Notes under the pieces: generated by a model
Database searches by the model: none
What the model was told of the DNA's origin: nothing
What the model saw: only the letters and a program-made list of their open reading frames with translations
Assembly: GCF_000733725.1 (NCBI RefSeq)
Contig: NZ_JMQM01000001.1
Coordinates: forward strand, 2,451,285 to 2,515,284
DNA length: 64,000 nucleotides
Source: Nitratireductor basaltis
GTDB lineage: Bacteria > Pseudomonadota > Alphaproteobacteria > Rhizobiales > Rhizobiaceae
Direction of reading: 5' to 3'
Made by a program: the position numbers and the translations under genes
Part shown: piece by piece, positions 24,838-33,897 of the stretch
How positions within the stretch are numbered: position 1 is the first letter of the stretch
Layout: every line of letters begins with the position of its first letter

Positions 24838-27290
24838 CGCCTCACCTTCCCGAACTTCCCGTCTCCGAAATATTGCCGCGCCTGCGCAGCGCGCTTGCCA
24901 GCGGCAACCGCGCGGTCCTTGTCGCGCCACCGGGGGCAGGCAAGACGACACTCGTCCCTCTTCACCTGATGCAGGATGAATGGGCGCAGGGTGGGCGCAT
25001 TCTGCTGCTTGAACCGCGCCGGATTGCGGCACGCGCAGCGGCACGACGCATGGCTGCTCTTCTGGGCGAGGAGCCGGGGAAGACCATCGGCTATGCGATG
25101 CGCATGGAGCGCAAGGTATCAAAAGACACACGCGTGCTTGTCGTCACCGAAGGCGTGCTGGCGCGCATGATCATCGACGATCCGGCGCTTGAGGGCATTT
25201 CGGGCGTCATCTTTGACGAGTTTCACGAGCGGTCGCTTGATGGCGATTTTGCGCTGGCGCTTGCGGTCGATGCGCAGGAGGCATTGCGGCCGGATCTGCG
25301 GCTGGCGGTTATGTCGGCCACGCTGGATGGCGCGCGGGTGGCAAGCCTGCTCGACGGCGCGGAGATACTCGAAAGCGAAGGGCGCAGCTTCCCGGTCGAT
25401 ATCCGCTATCGCGAACGGGCGGCAGGTACGGATATCGAAGATGCAATGGCTCAGGCCATTCGCGGCATGCTGGCGGACGAAGAGGGAAGCATACTCGCCT
25501 TTCTACCCGGTCAGCGCGAAATTGCGCGTACCATGGAGCGGCTTGAGGGGCGGGTGGGCGCGAATGTCGATCTTGTGCCGCTTCATGGCGGACTTGAAGG
25601 ACGCGCGCAGGATGCGGCCATCAAGCCCGCACCGGAAGGACGGCGGAAGGTGGTGCTCGCCACCGCGATTGCGGAAACCTCCGTCACCATTGATGGCGTG
25701 CGGGTGGTGATCGATTCCGGCCTTTCGCGGCTGCCGAAATTCGAACCGGCAACCGGGCTCACGCGGCTGGAGACGGTGCGGGTATCGCGTGCTTCCGCCG
25801 ACCAGCGGGCGGGGCGTGCGGGACGAACGGCACCGGGTATCGCGCTGCGTCTTTGGCGGCAGAAGCAGACCACCGCCCTTCCCGCCTTCACGCCGCCGGA
25901 AATACTGGAAGCCGATCTTTCCGGGCTCTTGCTCGATTGCGCCGCTTTCGGCGTGAGTGATCCGCGCAAGCTTGCCTTTCTCGACCCGCCGCCGGAGCCG
26001 GCACTTGCCGAGGCGCGCAGCCTGCTTGAAGCCCTGGACGCGCTTGAACCCGATAGGCGCTTGAGCCCCCAGGGTGCTGCCATGCGCAAGCTCGCTCTGC
26101 CGGTGCGACTGGCGCATATGGTTGCGAAAGCAGCCGAAAATGGTGAAGCGCTTGCTGCCGCCGAGCTTGCGGTGCTTCTTTCGGAGCGAGGTCTGGGTGG
26201 ACCAAGCGTCGACCTCGACCAGCGGCTTGCCGGTTTCAGGCGCGACCGCTCACCGCGTGCGAAGGCTGCGCGCCAATTGGCTGAAGGGCTCGCACGGCAG
26301 GCAGGCGGCAGCATGGGGAATGGCACATCCAGCGCTGGCGCGCTGCTTCTGCATGCATGGCCGGATCGCGTGGCCAAGGCGCGCGGCGAGGCAGGACGCT
26401 ATGTGCTTGCCAATGGCCGCGGCGGGCAGATGGAAGCGAGCGAAGCGCTGTCCCGCGAGGCCTATCTGGTGGTCGCCGATCTTCAGGGACGGGCACAGAA
26501 TGCCCGGATCGCGGCGGCTGCGCGCGTGGATGAACAGGAGTTCGAGACAGCACTTGGTGATCGGATCGAGACCCGGCGCACGGTGAGTTTCGACAGGGAG
26601 CGCAAGGCACTGCGGCAGACGGAAAGCAGGCGGCTCGGCTCCGTTGTATTCGCGACCCAGAACCTGCCGCCACCTGGCGGGGCAGAGGCGGATGCGGGCC
26701 TGCTGGAGGCCATAAGGGCGCATGGGCTGGATCTCCTACCCTGGACGAAGGAGACTGCCGCATTGCGTGCGCGCCTAGCATTTCTCCATCATGCGGAAGG
26801 CGAGCCATGGCCTGCCATGGATGACGAGACGCTTCTCGCGATGCTGGAAGATTGGCTGGGACCATTCCTGAAGGGTGACGCGGAGCTTGCGAAGATATCG
26901 TCACGCCAGATCGAGGACGGTCTGCGCAGCCTCGTGCCCTTCGACCGCCAGCGGCGTCTGGATGCGCTTGCGCCCACCCATTTCACCGCGCCGACGGGCA
27001 GCCGCGTGCCCATTCGCTACGAGGCGGAGGATGCGGTGCTTGCCATTCGCGTGCAGGAACTATTCGGCCTTTGCGAACACCCGACCATCGGCGAGGGAAC
27101 GCCGCTGACGCTGGAGCTCCTGTCGCCTGCGCACCGTCCCATCCAGAAGACGCGTGACCTGCCAGGCTTCTGGGCCGGCTCCTGGGCAGATGTGCGTTCC
27201 GACATGCGCGGACGCTATCCAAAGCATGTCTGGCCGGAGGACCCGGCAAGCGCTGCGGCAACAAGACGCGCCAAGCCACGTGCGAAATAA
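24834..27290 (+). CDS. hrpB: ATP-dependent RNA helicase HrpB
   Basis: An 818-residue DEAH-type helicase with motif I APPGAGKTTLVPLHLM, motif II DEFHERS, motif III SATLD, and motif VI DQRAGRAGRTAPG. The HrpB-specific C-terminal region follows (LWPEDP-type ending KHVWPEDPASAAATRR). The function is not well defined in bacteria. The 4-nt ATGA overlap with ynjD puts it in the transporter operon, an arrangement I cannot explain functionally. Confidence 0.94.
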   Translation: MTPHLPELPVSEILPRLRSALASGNRAVLVAPPGAGKTTLVPLHLMQDEWAQGGRILLLEPRRIAARAAARRMAALLGEEPGKTIGYAMRMERKVSKDTRVLVVTEGVLARMIIDDPALEGISGVIFDEFHERSLDGDFALALAVDAQEALRPDLRLAVMSATLDGARVASLLDGAEILESEGRSFPVDIRYRERAAGTDIEDAMAQAIRGMLADEEGSILAFLPGQREIARTMERLEGRVGANVDLVPLHGGLEGRAQDAAIKPAPEGRRKVVLATAIAETSVTIDGVRVVIDSGLSRLPKFEPATGLTRLETVRVSRASADQRAGRAGRTAPGIALRLWRQKQTTALPAFTPPEILEADLSGLLLDCAAFGVSDPRKLAFLDPPPEPALAEARSLLEALDALEPDRRLSPQGAAMRKLALPVRLAHMVAKAAENGEALAAAELAVLLSERGLGGPSVDLDQRLAGFRRDRSPRAKAARQLAEGLARQAGGSMGNGTSSAGALLLHAWPDRVAKARGEAGRYVLANGRGGQMEASEALSREAYLVVADLQGRAQNARIAAAARVDEQEFETALGDRIETRRTVSFDRERKALRQTESRRLGSVVFATQNLPPPGGAEADAGLLEAIRAHGLDLLPWTKETAALRARLAFLHHAEGEPWPAMDDETLLAMLEDWLGPFLKGDAELAKISSRQIEDGLRSLVPFDRQRRLDALAPTHFTAPTGSRVPIRYEAEDAVLAIRVQELFGLCEHPTIGEGTPLTLELLSPAHRPIQKTRDLPGFWAGSWADVRSDMRGRYPKHVWPEDPASAAATRRAKPRAK

Positions 27291-27330
27291 GGCTTGGTCT
27301 TGCGCGCGTGTCAGCGCATAAACGCAGTCC

Positions 27331-28698
27331 ATGATTTACGACGCCGAACTGCACAATACGCGCCATATACAGTCCCTGCGGCTGAATACGCTTATCCGTT
27401 TGCGGTGGCTTGCGGTTGTCGGGCAGAGCATGGCGACACTGGTGGTCGCCTTCTATTTCGAGTTTCCCGTTCCGGTCCTGCCCTGCTTCATCCTGATCGG
27501 GGCTGCGGCCTTCCTGAACACCTATCTCGGCTACACCTATCCGGCGACGCACAGGCTTCTGCCGCGTGATGCGGCATGGATCCTGATCTTCGACGTGCTG
27601 CAGCTTGGCGGACTACTGTTTCTCACGGGCGGACTGACGAACCCCTTCTCCGTGCTCCTTGCAGTGCCGGTGGTCATCTCGGCAACAACATTGCCACGCT
27701 CCTGGACGGAGCTTCTCGGCATGCTGGTGGTGGGTATCGCGACGGCTCTGGCCTTCTTTCACCTGCCGCTGCCGTGGTTTCCCGGCACGGAACTTCGCAT
27801 GCCCTTCATCTATATTGCCGGTGTCTGGGTGGCGGTGGTCTCTTCCATCGCCTTTTCCGGCGTATATGCCTACCGGGTAGCGGAAGAGGCGCGGCTCCTC
27901 GCCAATGCGCTGACGGCAACCGAACTGGTTCTGCAGCGCGAGCAGCATATCTCCGCGCTGGACGGACTTGCTGCCGCTGCGGCCCATGAGCTTGGAACGC
28001 CGCTTGCCACCATCGCCCTGGTCTCGCGCGAGATGGAAAAGGCGTTGGGCGACAATCCGGACTTGAAGGACGATATCGCGCTCCTGCGCTCGCAGTCCGA
28101 ACGCTGCCGCGAAATCCTGAAACAGCTAACCAGTCTTTCCACCGAAAGCGGTGACCATCTGGTGCGCATGACCTTCACCGCGCTGATCGAAGAGACGGTT
28201 GAGCCGCATCGTGATTTTGGCATCAGGATCGAATTGGAGCAGGGTGAGTGCGAGGGGCGCGAACCGGTCGTGCGTCGCAATCCGGGCGTCCACTACGGGC
28301 TGGGCAATCTGGTGGAGAATGCCGTCGATTTCGCCCAGGAGGCGGTGACGCTGCGCTGGTGGTGGAACGAGCGACAGGTTGGGTTGAGAATCACCGATGA
28401 CGGGAAGGGCTTTCCGCCGGAAATCCTGGAGCGGATCGGCGATCCTTATGTCACCAAACGCGCCAGTGGGCATGGCGGAGGGCTGGGTCTGGGCCTATTT
28501 ATAGCCAAGACGCTTCTTGAGCGGTCGGGTGCAACGATCATCTTCGCGAATTCCACCGAAGAAGGCAAAGGTGCTACGGTCGATATAAGCTGGTCGCGTG
28601 AAGCGTTCTTCATGAGCCACGGGGGGCTTCCATGGTCGTCCGGTGCGGAGAGCAATCCGCATCCCACACAGATGGACGGGAAAGCGAGCGAAACATGA
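27331..28698 (+). CDS. actS: Redox sensor histidine kinase ActS/RegB
   Basis: A 455-residue kinase with six predicted membrane helices in residues 20-185, including the RegB-type quinone-site loop TGGLTNPFS (about 99-107). The phosphorylated His is His219 in AAAAHELGTPLATI, followed by the ATPase domain (N box LVENAVDF, G boxes DDGKGF and GGGLGLGLF). A Cys at 259 (SERCREIL) lies where the redox-active Cys of RegB is expected. It controls carbon and nitrogen fixation, respiration and acid responses in relatives. Overlaps actR by 4 nt. Confidence 0.94.
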   Translation: MIYDAELHNTRHIQSLRLNTLIRLRWLAVVGQSMATLVVAFYFEFPVPVLPCFILIGAAAFLNTYLGYTYPATHRLLPRDAAWILIFDVLQLGGLLFLTGGLTNPFSVLLAVPVVISATTLPRSWTELLGMLVVGIATALAFFHLPLPWFPGTELRMPFIYIAGVWVAVVSSIAFSGVYAYRVAEEARLLANALTATELVLQREQHISALDGLAAAAAHELGTPLATIALVSREMEKALGDNPDLKDDIALLRSQSERCREILKQLTSLSTESGDHLVRMTFTALIEETVEPHRDFGIRIELEQGECEGREPVVRRNPGVHYGLGNLVENAVDFAQEAVTLRWWWNERQVGLRITDDGKGFPPEILERIGDPYVTKRASGHGGGLGLGLFIAKTLLERSGATIIFANSTEEGKGATVDISWSREAFFMSHGGLPWSSGAESNPHPTQMDGKASET

Positions 28699-29255
28699 GT
28701 GAAGTGGAAAACGAGAACGCCATTCCGGGCGAAGATCACACGCTTTTGATCGTCGATGACGACAAGCCGTTTCTGACCCGCGTGGCGCGCGCCATGGAGG
28801 GTCGCGGCTTCCAGGTCGATACCGCCGATTCGGTTGCAGAGGCCATCGCCAAGGTGAATAGCGCTCCACCCGCCTTTGCCGTGGTGGATATGCGCCTTGG
28901 TGACGGCAATGGTCTGGATGTTGTTTCCGCGTTACGCGAGAAGCGCGAAGATGCACGTTCCATCATCCTCACGGGCTACGGCAATATCGCCACCGCCGTG
29001 ACGGCCGTGAAGCTTGGCGCCATCGACTACCTCTCCAAGCCTGCCGATGCCGATGACATTTTCAACGTACTGACGCGAAAGCCTGACGAAAAGGCCGAAC
29101 TGCCGGAGAATCCGATGTCGGCCGACCGGGTACGCTGGGAACATATCCAGCGGGTCTACGAGATGTGCGACCGTAATGTTTCCGAGACCGCACGCCGGCT
29201 CAACATGCATCGGCGCACGCTGCAGCGCATTTTGGCCAAGCGCGCACCGCGCTAA
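28695..29255 (+). CDS. actR: Response regulator ActR/RegA
   Basis: This 186-residue partner of ActS has a receiver domain with phospho-acceptor Asp65 (VVDMRLGDGNGL), the acid pair DDDK and the Lys in YLSKPADADD. A Pro-containing linker leads to the Fis-type helix-turn-helix ERVYEMC-like region ending in the nearly invariant ETARRLNMHRRTLQRILAKRAPR. The start is ATG 28695, in the ATGA overlap with actS. Confidence 0.96.
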   Translation: MSEVENENAIPGEDHTLLIVDDDKPFLTRVARAMEGRGFQVDTADSVAEAIAKVNSAPPAFAVVDMRLGDGNGLDVVSALREKREDARSIILTGYGNIATAVTAVKLGAIDYLSKPADADDIFNVLTRKPDEKAELPENPMSADRVRWEHIQRVYEMCDRNVSETARRLNMHRRTLQRILAKRAPR

Positions 29256-29262
29256 AGTCGCG

Positions 29263-29766
29263 TCAACCCTCCGCTTCACCTTCAAGGGCGGGAATGGTCA
29301 CGCCAGCCATTTCCGCCGCCGTGATCCGGGATGCGCCGGTACGCGCAAGCCGCAGCATGAGCGCCTTGCGGGTTGCGGCCGGCAGCTTGTGTTCCGGCGC
29401 ATCGCGCAGGATTTCCGCGCCATAGCCGTCCGAAAGGATGAAGCCGCATTCCTCGGGGAATATCTCCTGCGGTACGTCAGGGTGCGAGGCGAAGAAGAGC
29501 CGATCGCAGTGCAGTCGGTAGTCTGGCCATTTGCGGTCCACCTGAAAATCCTCGATCGATGACTTTATCTCGATGATCCATATCTCGCCCTTGCGGGTGA
29601 GACCGACCAGATCCGCGCGCCGACCGGTGGCAAGTGTCACTTCGGGAATGGAAACCGTGCCAAGCTGGGCGAACAGACGCTGCACGCCGCGACGGATGAT
29701 GAGCGCGCGCTCCGACTGGCGGCCATCGGCCAGCGGGTTTGATGCATGGGGGCTTATAATTGGCAT
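29263..29766 (-). CDS. mmcB: MmcB family DNA repair protein
   Basis: A 167-residue member of the MmcB family, a PD-(D/E)XK-like nuclease fold. Conserved segments are VSIPEVTLATGRRADLVGLTRKGEIWIIEIKSSIEDFQVDRKWPDY and CDRLFFASHPDVP, with catalytic Asp, Glu and Lys in the RADLVG and IEIKSS elements. In Caulobacter the gene belongs to the mitomycin-C response. I chose ATG 29766 (MPIISPHASN). It converges on actR. Confidence 0.88.
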   Translation of the reverse strand: MPIISPHASNPLADGRQSERALIIRRGVQRLFAQLGTVSIPEVTLATGRRADLVGLTRKGEIWIIEIKSSIEDFQVDRKWPDYRLHCDRLFFASHPDVPQEIFPEECGFILSDGYGAEILRDAPEHKLPAATRKALMLRLARTGASRITAAEMAGVTIPALEGEAEG

Positions 29767-29839
29767 GGATGCGAAAATGGCAGGCTTTGGCCGAAGATGA
29801 AAGCGTGCGCCAAAGCTTCGTCCTATGCTCCTGACAGCG

Positions 29840-30631
29840 CTAGATCGTGAAGCCTTCGCCGAGATAAAGGCGGCGGACATCCGCATTCGCCACGATGTCC
29901 TCCGGCTGACCGTGGGTGAGCACCTGACCGGCATGGATGATATAGGCGCGGTCGATGAGGCCCAGCGTCTCGCGCACATTATGGTCAGTGATGAGAACAC
30001 CGATGCCGCGTGCCGTCAGATGGCGCACGAGCTGCTGGATATCCGTCACCGCGATCGGGTCAATACCGGCGAAAGGCTCGTCAAGCAGCATGAAATTGGG
30101 CTTAGATGCGAGCGCGCGGGCGATCTCGAGGCGGCGGCGCTCGCCACCGGAAAGCGCGACGGAAGGCGACTTGCGCAGATGGCTGATGGAGAACTCTTCC
30201 AGAAGCGCGTCCAGCGTCTTTTCACGCTCCTTGCGGCTCTTCTCGACCACTTCGAGAATGGCGCGGATGTTCTGTTCGACGGTCAGGCCGCGGAAAATCG
30301 AAGCTTCCTGCGGGAGATAGCCAATGCCAAGGCGGGCGCGGCGATACATGGGCATTGAGGTGACGTCGTAGCCGTCGATCTGGATGGTGCCCTGATCGAC
30401 GGGGACAAGGCCGGTGACCATGTAGAAACAGGTGGTCTTGCCTGCGCCATTGGGGCCGAGAAGACCCACAGCCTCGCCCGCGCGCACACCCAGCGATACG
30501 CCGGAAACCACCTGGCGGCTCTTGTAGGACTTGGTCAGGCCGCGCGCGATGAGCGTGCCCTTGTATTTGCGCAGCTGCTCCTCGGAGGGTGGCGGCGGCG
30601 CTTCATTCTGCGGCAGGAGGCGTTTGAGCAT
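29840..30631 (-). CDS. lptB: LPS export ABC transporter ATPase LptB
   Basis: A 263-residue ATPase powering LPS extraction from the inner membrane (LptB2FGC). It has Walker [16 protein letters not shown], the LptB-type [19 protein letters not shown]-loop region, signature [16 protein letters not shown], Walker [17 protein letters not shown] and the switch His in [11 protein letters not shown]. It has the N-terminal Pro-rich extension common in Rhizobiales. It lies 14 nt downstream of lptA. Confidence 0.96.
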   Translation of the reverse strand: MLKRLLPQNEAPPPPSEEQLRKYKGTLIARGLTKSYKSRQVVSGVSLGVRAGEAVGLLGPNGAGKTTCFYMVTGLVPVDQGTIQIDGYDVTSMPMYRRARLGIGYLPQEASIFRGLTVEQNIRAILEVVEKSRKEREKTLDALLEEFSISHLRKSPSVALSGGERRRLEIARALASKPNFMLLDEPFAGIDPIAVTDIQQLVRHLTARGIGVLITDHNVRETLGLIDRAYIIHAGQVLTHGQPEDIVANADVRRLYLGEGFTI

Positions 30632-30645
30632 GAGGCGGGAGAACC

Positions 30646-31203
30646 CTAACGATTACGGGATTCAGGCGTCAGAAGCATCTTCACGCGACCGCCGGCACCC
30701 GAACCGCCGCAGCTGTCGAGACGCGCCTGGCCGTTGCTCATCTGCACGGTGAGCTTGCAGCCGGTGATGACATTGTCACCTTCCGAAAGAACGACCTCGT
30801 TGCCGGACAGAACCAGCACTTCGGAATCCATATCAAACGTGCCGCGGTCGCCGGTGGCGACCTGCGTCTCGGACTTCACATAGATGCCGTCCTCGACTTC
30901 GAGGCGATCGATGTCCGCGCTGCCGGTCGTGGCGGAACCGCCATCGGATTTGTAGAACACCTTCATGCGGCCGGCCTTCATGACCGTTTCGCCCTGCACG
31001 ACCGACACATTGCCGGTGAAGGTGGCCAGGCTCTGGTTCTCATCCACCTCGAAGCGGTCGCTCTCGATCTGGATCGGCTGATCGCCGGACAGTTTCAGGC
31101 CCGTCATGCGCTCTGTCTGCGCGAAAGCGGTCGTAGCCGCGGCGGACAGGGCCAGAAGAGCAGCCATTGCGATGCGTGCTGTTGCGGTTGCCACGGACTT
31201 CAC
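30646..31203 (-). CDS. lptA: LPS transport periplasmic protein LptA
   Basis: A 185-residue OstA-like beta-jellyroll protein that bridges the periplasm for LPS. It has a signal peptide ending TTAFA. The body contains [30 protein letters not shown] and [38 protein letters not shown]. It starts at GTG 31203, overlapping the lptC stop by 4 nt (GTGA). Confidence 0.93.
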   Translation of the reverse strand: MKSVATATARIAMAALLALSAAATTAFAQTERMTGLKLSGDQPIQIESDRFEVDENQSLATFTGNVSVVQGETVMKAGRMKVFYKSDGGSATTGSADIDRLEVEDGIYVKSETQVATGDRGTFDMDSEVLVLSGNEVVLSEGDNVITGCKLTVQMSNGQARLDSCGGSGAGGRVKMLLTPESRNR

Positions 31204-31883
31204 TCTCCCCCTCGCCTAACCTTTTGCGGGTCCACTATTACGCGAACCCGGTCCTCAAAGACCAGAACTTTTCCGCCATCGTCGGCGCTGAAGCGGTCTG
31301 CGCGGATGGAGAGGCCGTCCATGTTGATTTCCACCGGCTTGTCGCTCTTAAGCGAACCCTTCGCGACATCGACATCGGCCGATTCCAGCCGAGCCGAGAT
31401 GCCGTTGGTGGTTTCCAGCTCGATCGTCTGGTTGAGGGTCAAGGCATTGCCGCTGCGGTCGAAGCGGCCTTCGCTTGCGGTGATGACGGCCTGATCCCCA
31501 TCGTCGAAGGGGACGGTGGCGGTAATCTCTTCCAAATCTATTGCAGCTGTCTCACTGCCGATCTCCTGACGCGCACGTGCTGCCGTCATCGTATAGGGCA
31601 GATTGTTGCGGGTGAAACCTTCAAGCGTCGGGTTGGCCATGACCAGCTTGCCATCCTTGATGGTGGCCGAGCCAAGATCGATGTCGCCACCCGTAACGGA
31701 AGAGAGCATGCTGTAGCCGACGAAGAGCAGGATGCAGCCGCTTGCGACAGCAGGCAAGAACCATTTCATCGCACGCACGCGCCTGGAATGCGCCTGCGCG
31801 CGCGCGAAATCACGCTCGCCGCGTTCGGCGCGGCGGATCGCATCGCTGCGCATATGTTCCGTTCTGGCGTGGCCAGCAGTCAT
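31200..31883 (-). CDS. lptC: LPS export protein LptC
   Basis: A 227-residue bitopic protein: cytoplasmic basic N-terminus, one membrane helix (FLPAVASGCILLFVGYSML, about residues 40-60), then a periplasmic jellyroll with NPTLEGFTRNNLPYTMTAARARQ and NALTLNQTIELETTNGISARLESADVD. It passes LPS from LptB2FG to LptA. ATG 31883 (MTAGHARTEHMRSD) has GGAG 10 nt upstream; the frame extends further without family similarity. First gene of the lptC-A-B cluster. Confidence 0.9.
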   Translation of the reverse strand: MTAGHARTEHMRSDAIRRAERGERDFARAQAHSRRVRAMKWFLPAVASGCILLFVGYSMLSSVTGGDIDLGSATIKDGKLVMANPTLEGFTRNNLPYTMTAARARQEIGSETAAIDLEEITATVPFDDGDQAVITASEGRFDRSGNALTLNQTIELETTNGISARLESADVDVAKGSLKSDKPVEINMDGLSIRADRFSADDGGKVLVFEDRVRVIVDPQKVRRGGE

Positions 31884-31970
31884 AAGGTCTGATCTCCAGG
31901 CGTTTCCGCTGAAAATGCGATGCGGACGCCGATTGGCTGCGGGTTGCAAATGCCCGCCGAACATCGGGAA

Positions 31971-31999
31971 TTGACAGTTCAATATGGCCATTCTGGGAT
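31971..31999 (+). promoter_or_regulatory. Weak candidate sigma-70 promoter for sppA
   Basis: TTGACA at 31971-31976, then 17 nt, then TGGGAT (only three of six matches to the -10 consensus). It is positioned for sppA transcription from the divergent lptC-sppA region. Confidence 0.25.
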
Positions 32000-32009
32000 T
32001 GAGAGCAAG

Positions 32010-32050
32010 GCGTGGGGCTGCCACTGCCGGTTTTGGCAGTAGCCCCGCGC
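32010..32050 (+). other. Bulged hairpin in the lptC-sppA intergenic region
   Basis: A 10-bp outer stem (GCGTGGGGCT pairing with AGCCCCGCGC, one G-U), a 3-nt bulge, and a 6-bp inner stem (ACTGCC/GGCAGT) closed by a GGTTTT loop. It lies 64 bp before the sppA start with no T tract, so it would be a leader structure rather than a terminator. Confidence 0.45.
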
Positions 32051-32113
32051 ATTCAACTCGTTTAAAAGACGCCTCTTCGCAGACCCGCCACCGGCACAAG
32101 AGAGGCACCTGGC

Positions 32114-33085
32114 ATGGCATCCTTGAGCGCAGACGAGCTGATCGACCGCAGACGCATTCGCCGCAAGCTGACCTTTTGGCGCGTGGCAACGATCCTCATA
32201 TTGATCATAAGTCTGTTCGTTCTGGTGCGCTGGATGCTCGGCGACCGCGTGGCTGCCACACCGCATATCGCGCAGATCCGCATCGAAGGCACCATCACCG
32301 AAGACGAGAAGCTGCTTGACCGGCTAGAGGACATTCGTCGTTCAAAGGCTGTGCGTGGCGTCATCGTCACGGTCGATTCCCCCGGTGGCACCACCGCCGG
32401 CGGCGAGGCCATCTATGAAGAGATCCGTCTGATTGCGCAGGAAAAGCCGGTCGTGGCGCAGGTGGGCACCCTTGCCGCTTCAGCGGGCTACATGATTGCG
32501 AGCGCTGCCGATCATATCGTTGCGCGGCAATCCTCGATCGTGGGCTCCATCGGCGTGCTTGTGCAGTTGCCCAATCTGACCGGCCTCATGGAAAAACTCG
32601 GGATCGGCGTCGAAGAGGTGAAATCAAGCCCTCTCAAGGCCGAGCCCTCCCCCTTCAACGAGACGACAGAAGAAGAGCGCGCCATGATGCGCGCCATGAT
32701 CATGGACAGCTATGACTGGTTTGTCGATCTGGTGACGGAACGCCGTCCGCTGTCACGCGAGGAAGTGCTGACGCTGGCCGACGGGTCTGTCTTCACCGGC
32801 CGCCAGGCGGCGCAAGCCAAGCTGGTGGATGCGCTTGGCGGCGAGCGTGAAGCCAAGCAGTGGCTGGTCGAGAAGGGGCTCGACGAAAATCTGCAAGTGG
32901 TCGAATGGAAGCCGCGCAGCGACGATGTCTCGCTCTTCATGCCCGAAATCGCATCGCGTTGGCTGGCGCGGGTTCTGGGGCTTTCAACCGAAGAGCAACT
33001 TATCCGGGCATTGGGCGCGGAGCGCATCTTTCTTGACGGTCTCGTGTCGGTCTGGCAACCTGACGCCTCCCGTGGACTGGACTAA
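32114..33085 (+). CDS. sppA: Signal peptide peptidase SppA (short form)
   Basis: A 323-residue membrane serine protease that digests cleaved signal peptides. It has an N-terminal membrane helix (VATILILIISLFVLVRWML). The nucleophile is Ser123 in LAASAGYMIAS, and the general-base Lys is Lys175 in SSPLKAEPSPF, the Ser/Lys dyad of single-domain SppA enzymes. VDSPGGTTAGGEAIYEEI is the oxyanion-hole region. It is followed by ihfB. Confidence 0.94.
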   Translation: MASLSADELIDRRRIRRKLTFWRVATILILIISLFVLVRWMLGDRVAATPHIAQIRIEGTITEDEKLLDRLEDIRRSKAVRGVIVTVDSPGGTTAGGEAIYEEIRLIAQEKPVVAQVGTLAASAGYMIASAADHIVARQSSIVGSIGVLVQLPNLTGLMEKLGIGVEEVKSSPLKAEPSPFNETTEEERAMMRAMIMDSYDWFVDLVTERRPLSREEVLTLADGSVFTGRQAAQAKLVDALGGEREAKQWLVEKGLDENLQVVEWKPRSDDVSLFMPEIASRWLARVLGLSTEEQLIRALGAERIFLDGLVSVWQPDASRGLD

Positions 33086-33141
33086 AAAATATAGTAAAAC
33101 CATTCAGATAGTGGGCACACAAGCGGCGGAAAATTGAGAAC

Positions 33142-33429
33142 ATGATCAAGTCCGAGCTGGTACAGACCATCGCAAACCGGAATCCGCATCTGTTTCTGCG
33201 CGATGTCGAGAACATCGTGAACGCCATTTTCGACGAGATCGGAGAGGCGCTGGCCGAAGGCAATCGCGTGGAGCTTCGCGGCTTCGGCGCCTTCTCGGTA
33301 AAGAACCGTCCGGCACGCACCGGACGCAACCCGCGTACCGGCGAATCCGTTTATGTCGAAGAGAAGTGGGTTCCCTTCTTCAAGACCGGCAAGGAACTGC
33401 GCGAGCGGCTGAACGGCGGCAGCGAATAA
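33142..33429 (+). CDS. ihfB: Integration host factor beta subunit
   Basis: A 95-residue DNA-bending protein of the HU/IHF family. It starts [17 protein letters not shown], the hallmark of IHF-beta. The DNA-intercalating arm [22 protein letters not shown] carries the Pro of the RNP tip. The sppA-ihfB-lapA-like order is common in Rhizobiales. Confidence 0.97.
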   Translation: MIKSELVQTIANRNPHLFLRDVENIVNAIFDEIGEALAEGNRVELRGFGAFSVKNRPARTGRNPRTGESVYVEEKWVPFFKTGKELRERLNGGSE

Positions 33430-33465
33430 GCCGCGGCAGAAGTTCAAAGGACCAAGAAAGAGGCC

Positions 33466-33801
33466 ATGGCAAAACGTATCCTGACAGTGGTGGTGCTCGT
33501 ACCGCTTGCGATCATCCTCATCGCGCTTGCCGTGGCAAATCGCGCGCCGACCGCCTTTACCTTCGATCCGTTCAACCCCGGCAATCCGGCGCTGACCATC
33601 AGCCTGCCGCTCTTTGCATTGCTGTTCCTGGCGCTGATCGTCGGCATGTTCATCGGCTCCATGGCAACCTGGTTCCGACAGGGGCGCTATCGGCGCATCG
33701 CGCGCCAGCGCAATGCAGAGGTGGAGAAGCTGAAGAAGCAGACACCGCCTGCCGCGCAAAACAGCGAGAGCAAGGGCGCTCTGGTACACCGCGCAGCCTG
33801 A
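33466..33801 (+). CDS. LapA-domain (DUF1049) membrane protein
   Basis: A 111-residue protein with two transmembrane helices (about residues 5-24 and 47-66) joined by FTFDPFNPGNPALTISLPL, then a basic cytoplasmic coiled-coil tail (RYRRIARQRNAEVEKLKKQ). This is the LapA/YciS architecture, which in E. coli works with LapB on LPS assembly control. No lapB is adjacent. In many relatives trpF follows here; in this genome it does not. Confidence 0.85.
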   Translation: MAKRILTVVVLVPLAIILIALAVANRAPTAFTFDPFNPGNPALTISLPLFALLFLALIVGMFIGSMATWFRQGRYRRIARQRNAEVEKLKKQTPPAAQNSESKGALVHRAA

Positions 33802-33897
33802 TTGCCGCCGGCCCAGAACGCGCCCGCACTTCTCCGACTCCTGGAATGACCTGCGCGACCTTGTTGCGTGCGTGGCCTTCGCTGTGGCAGATGGGTC

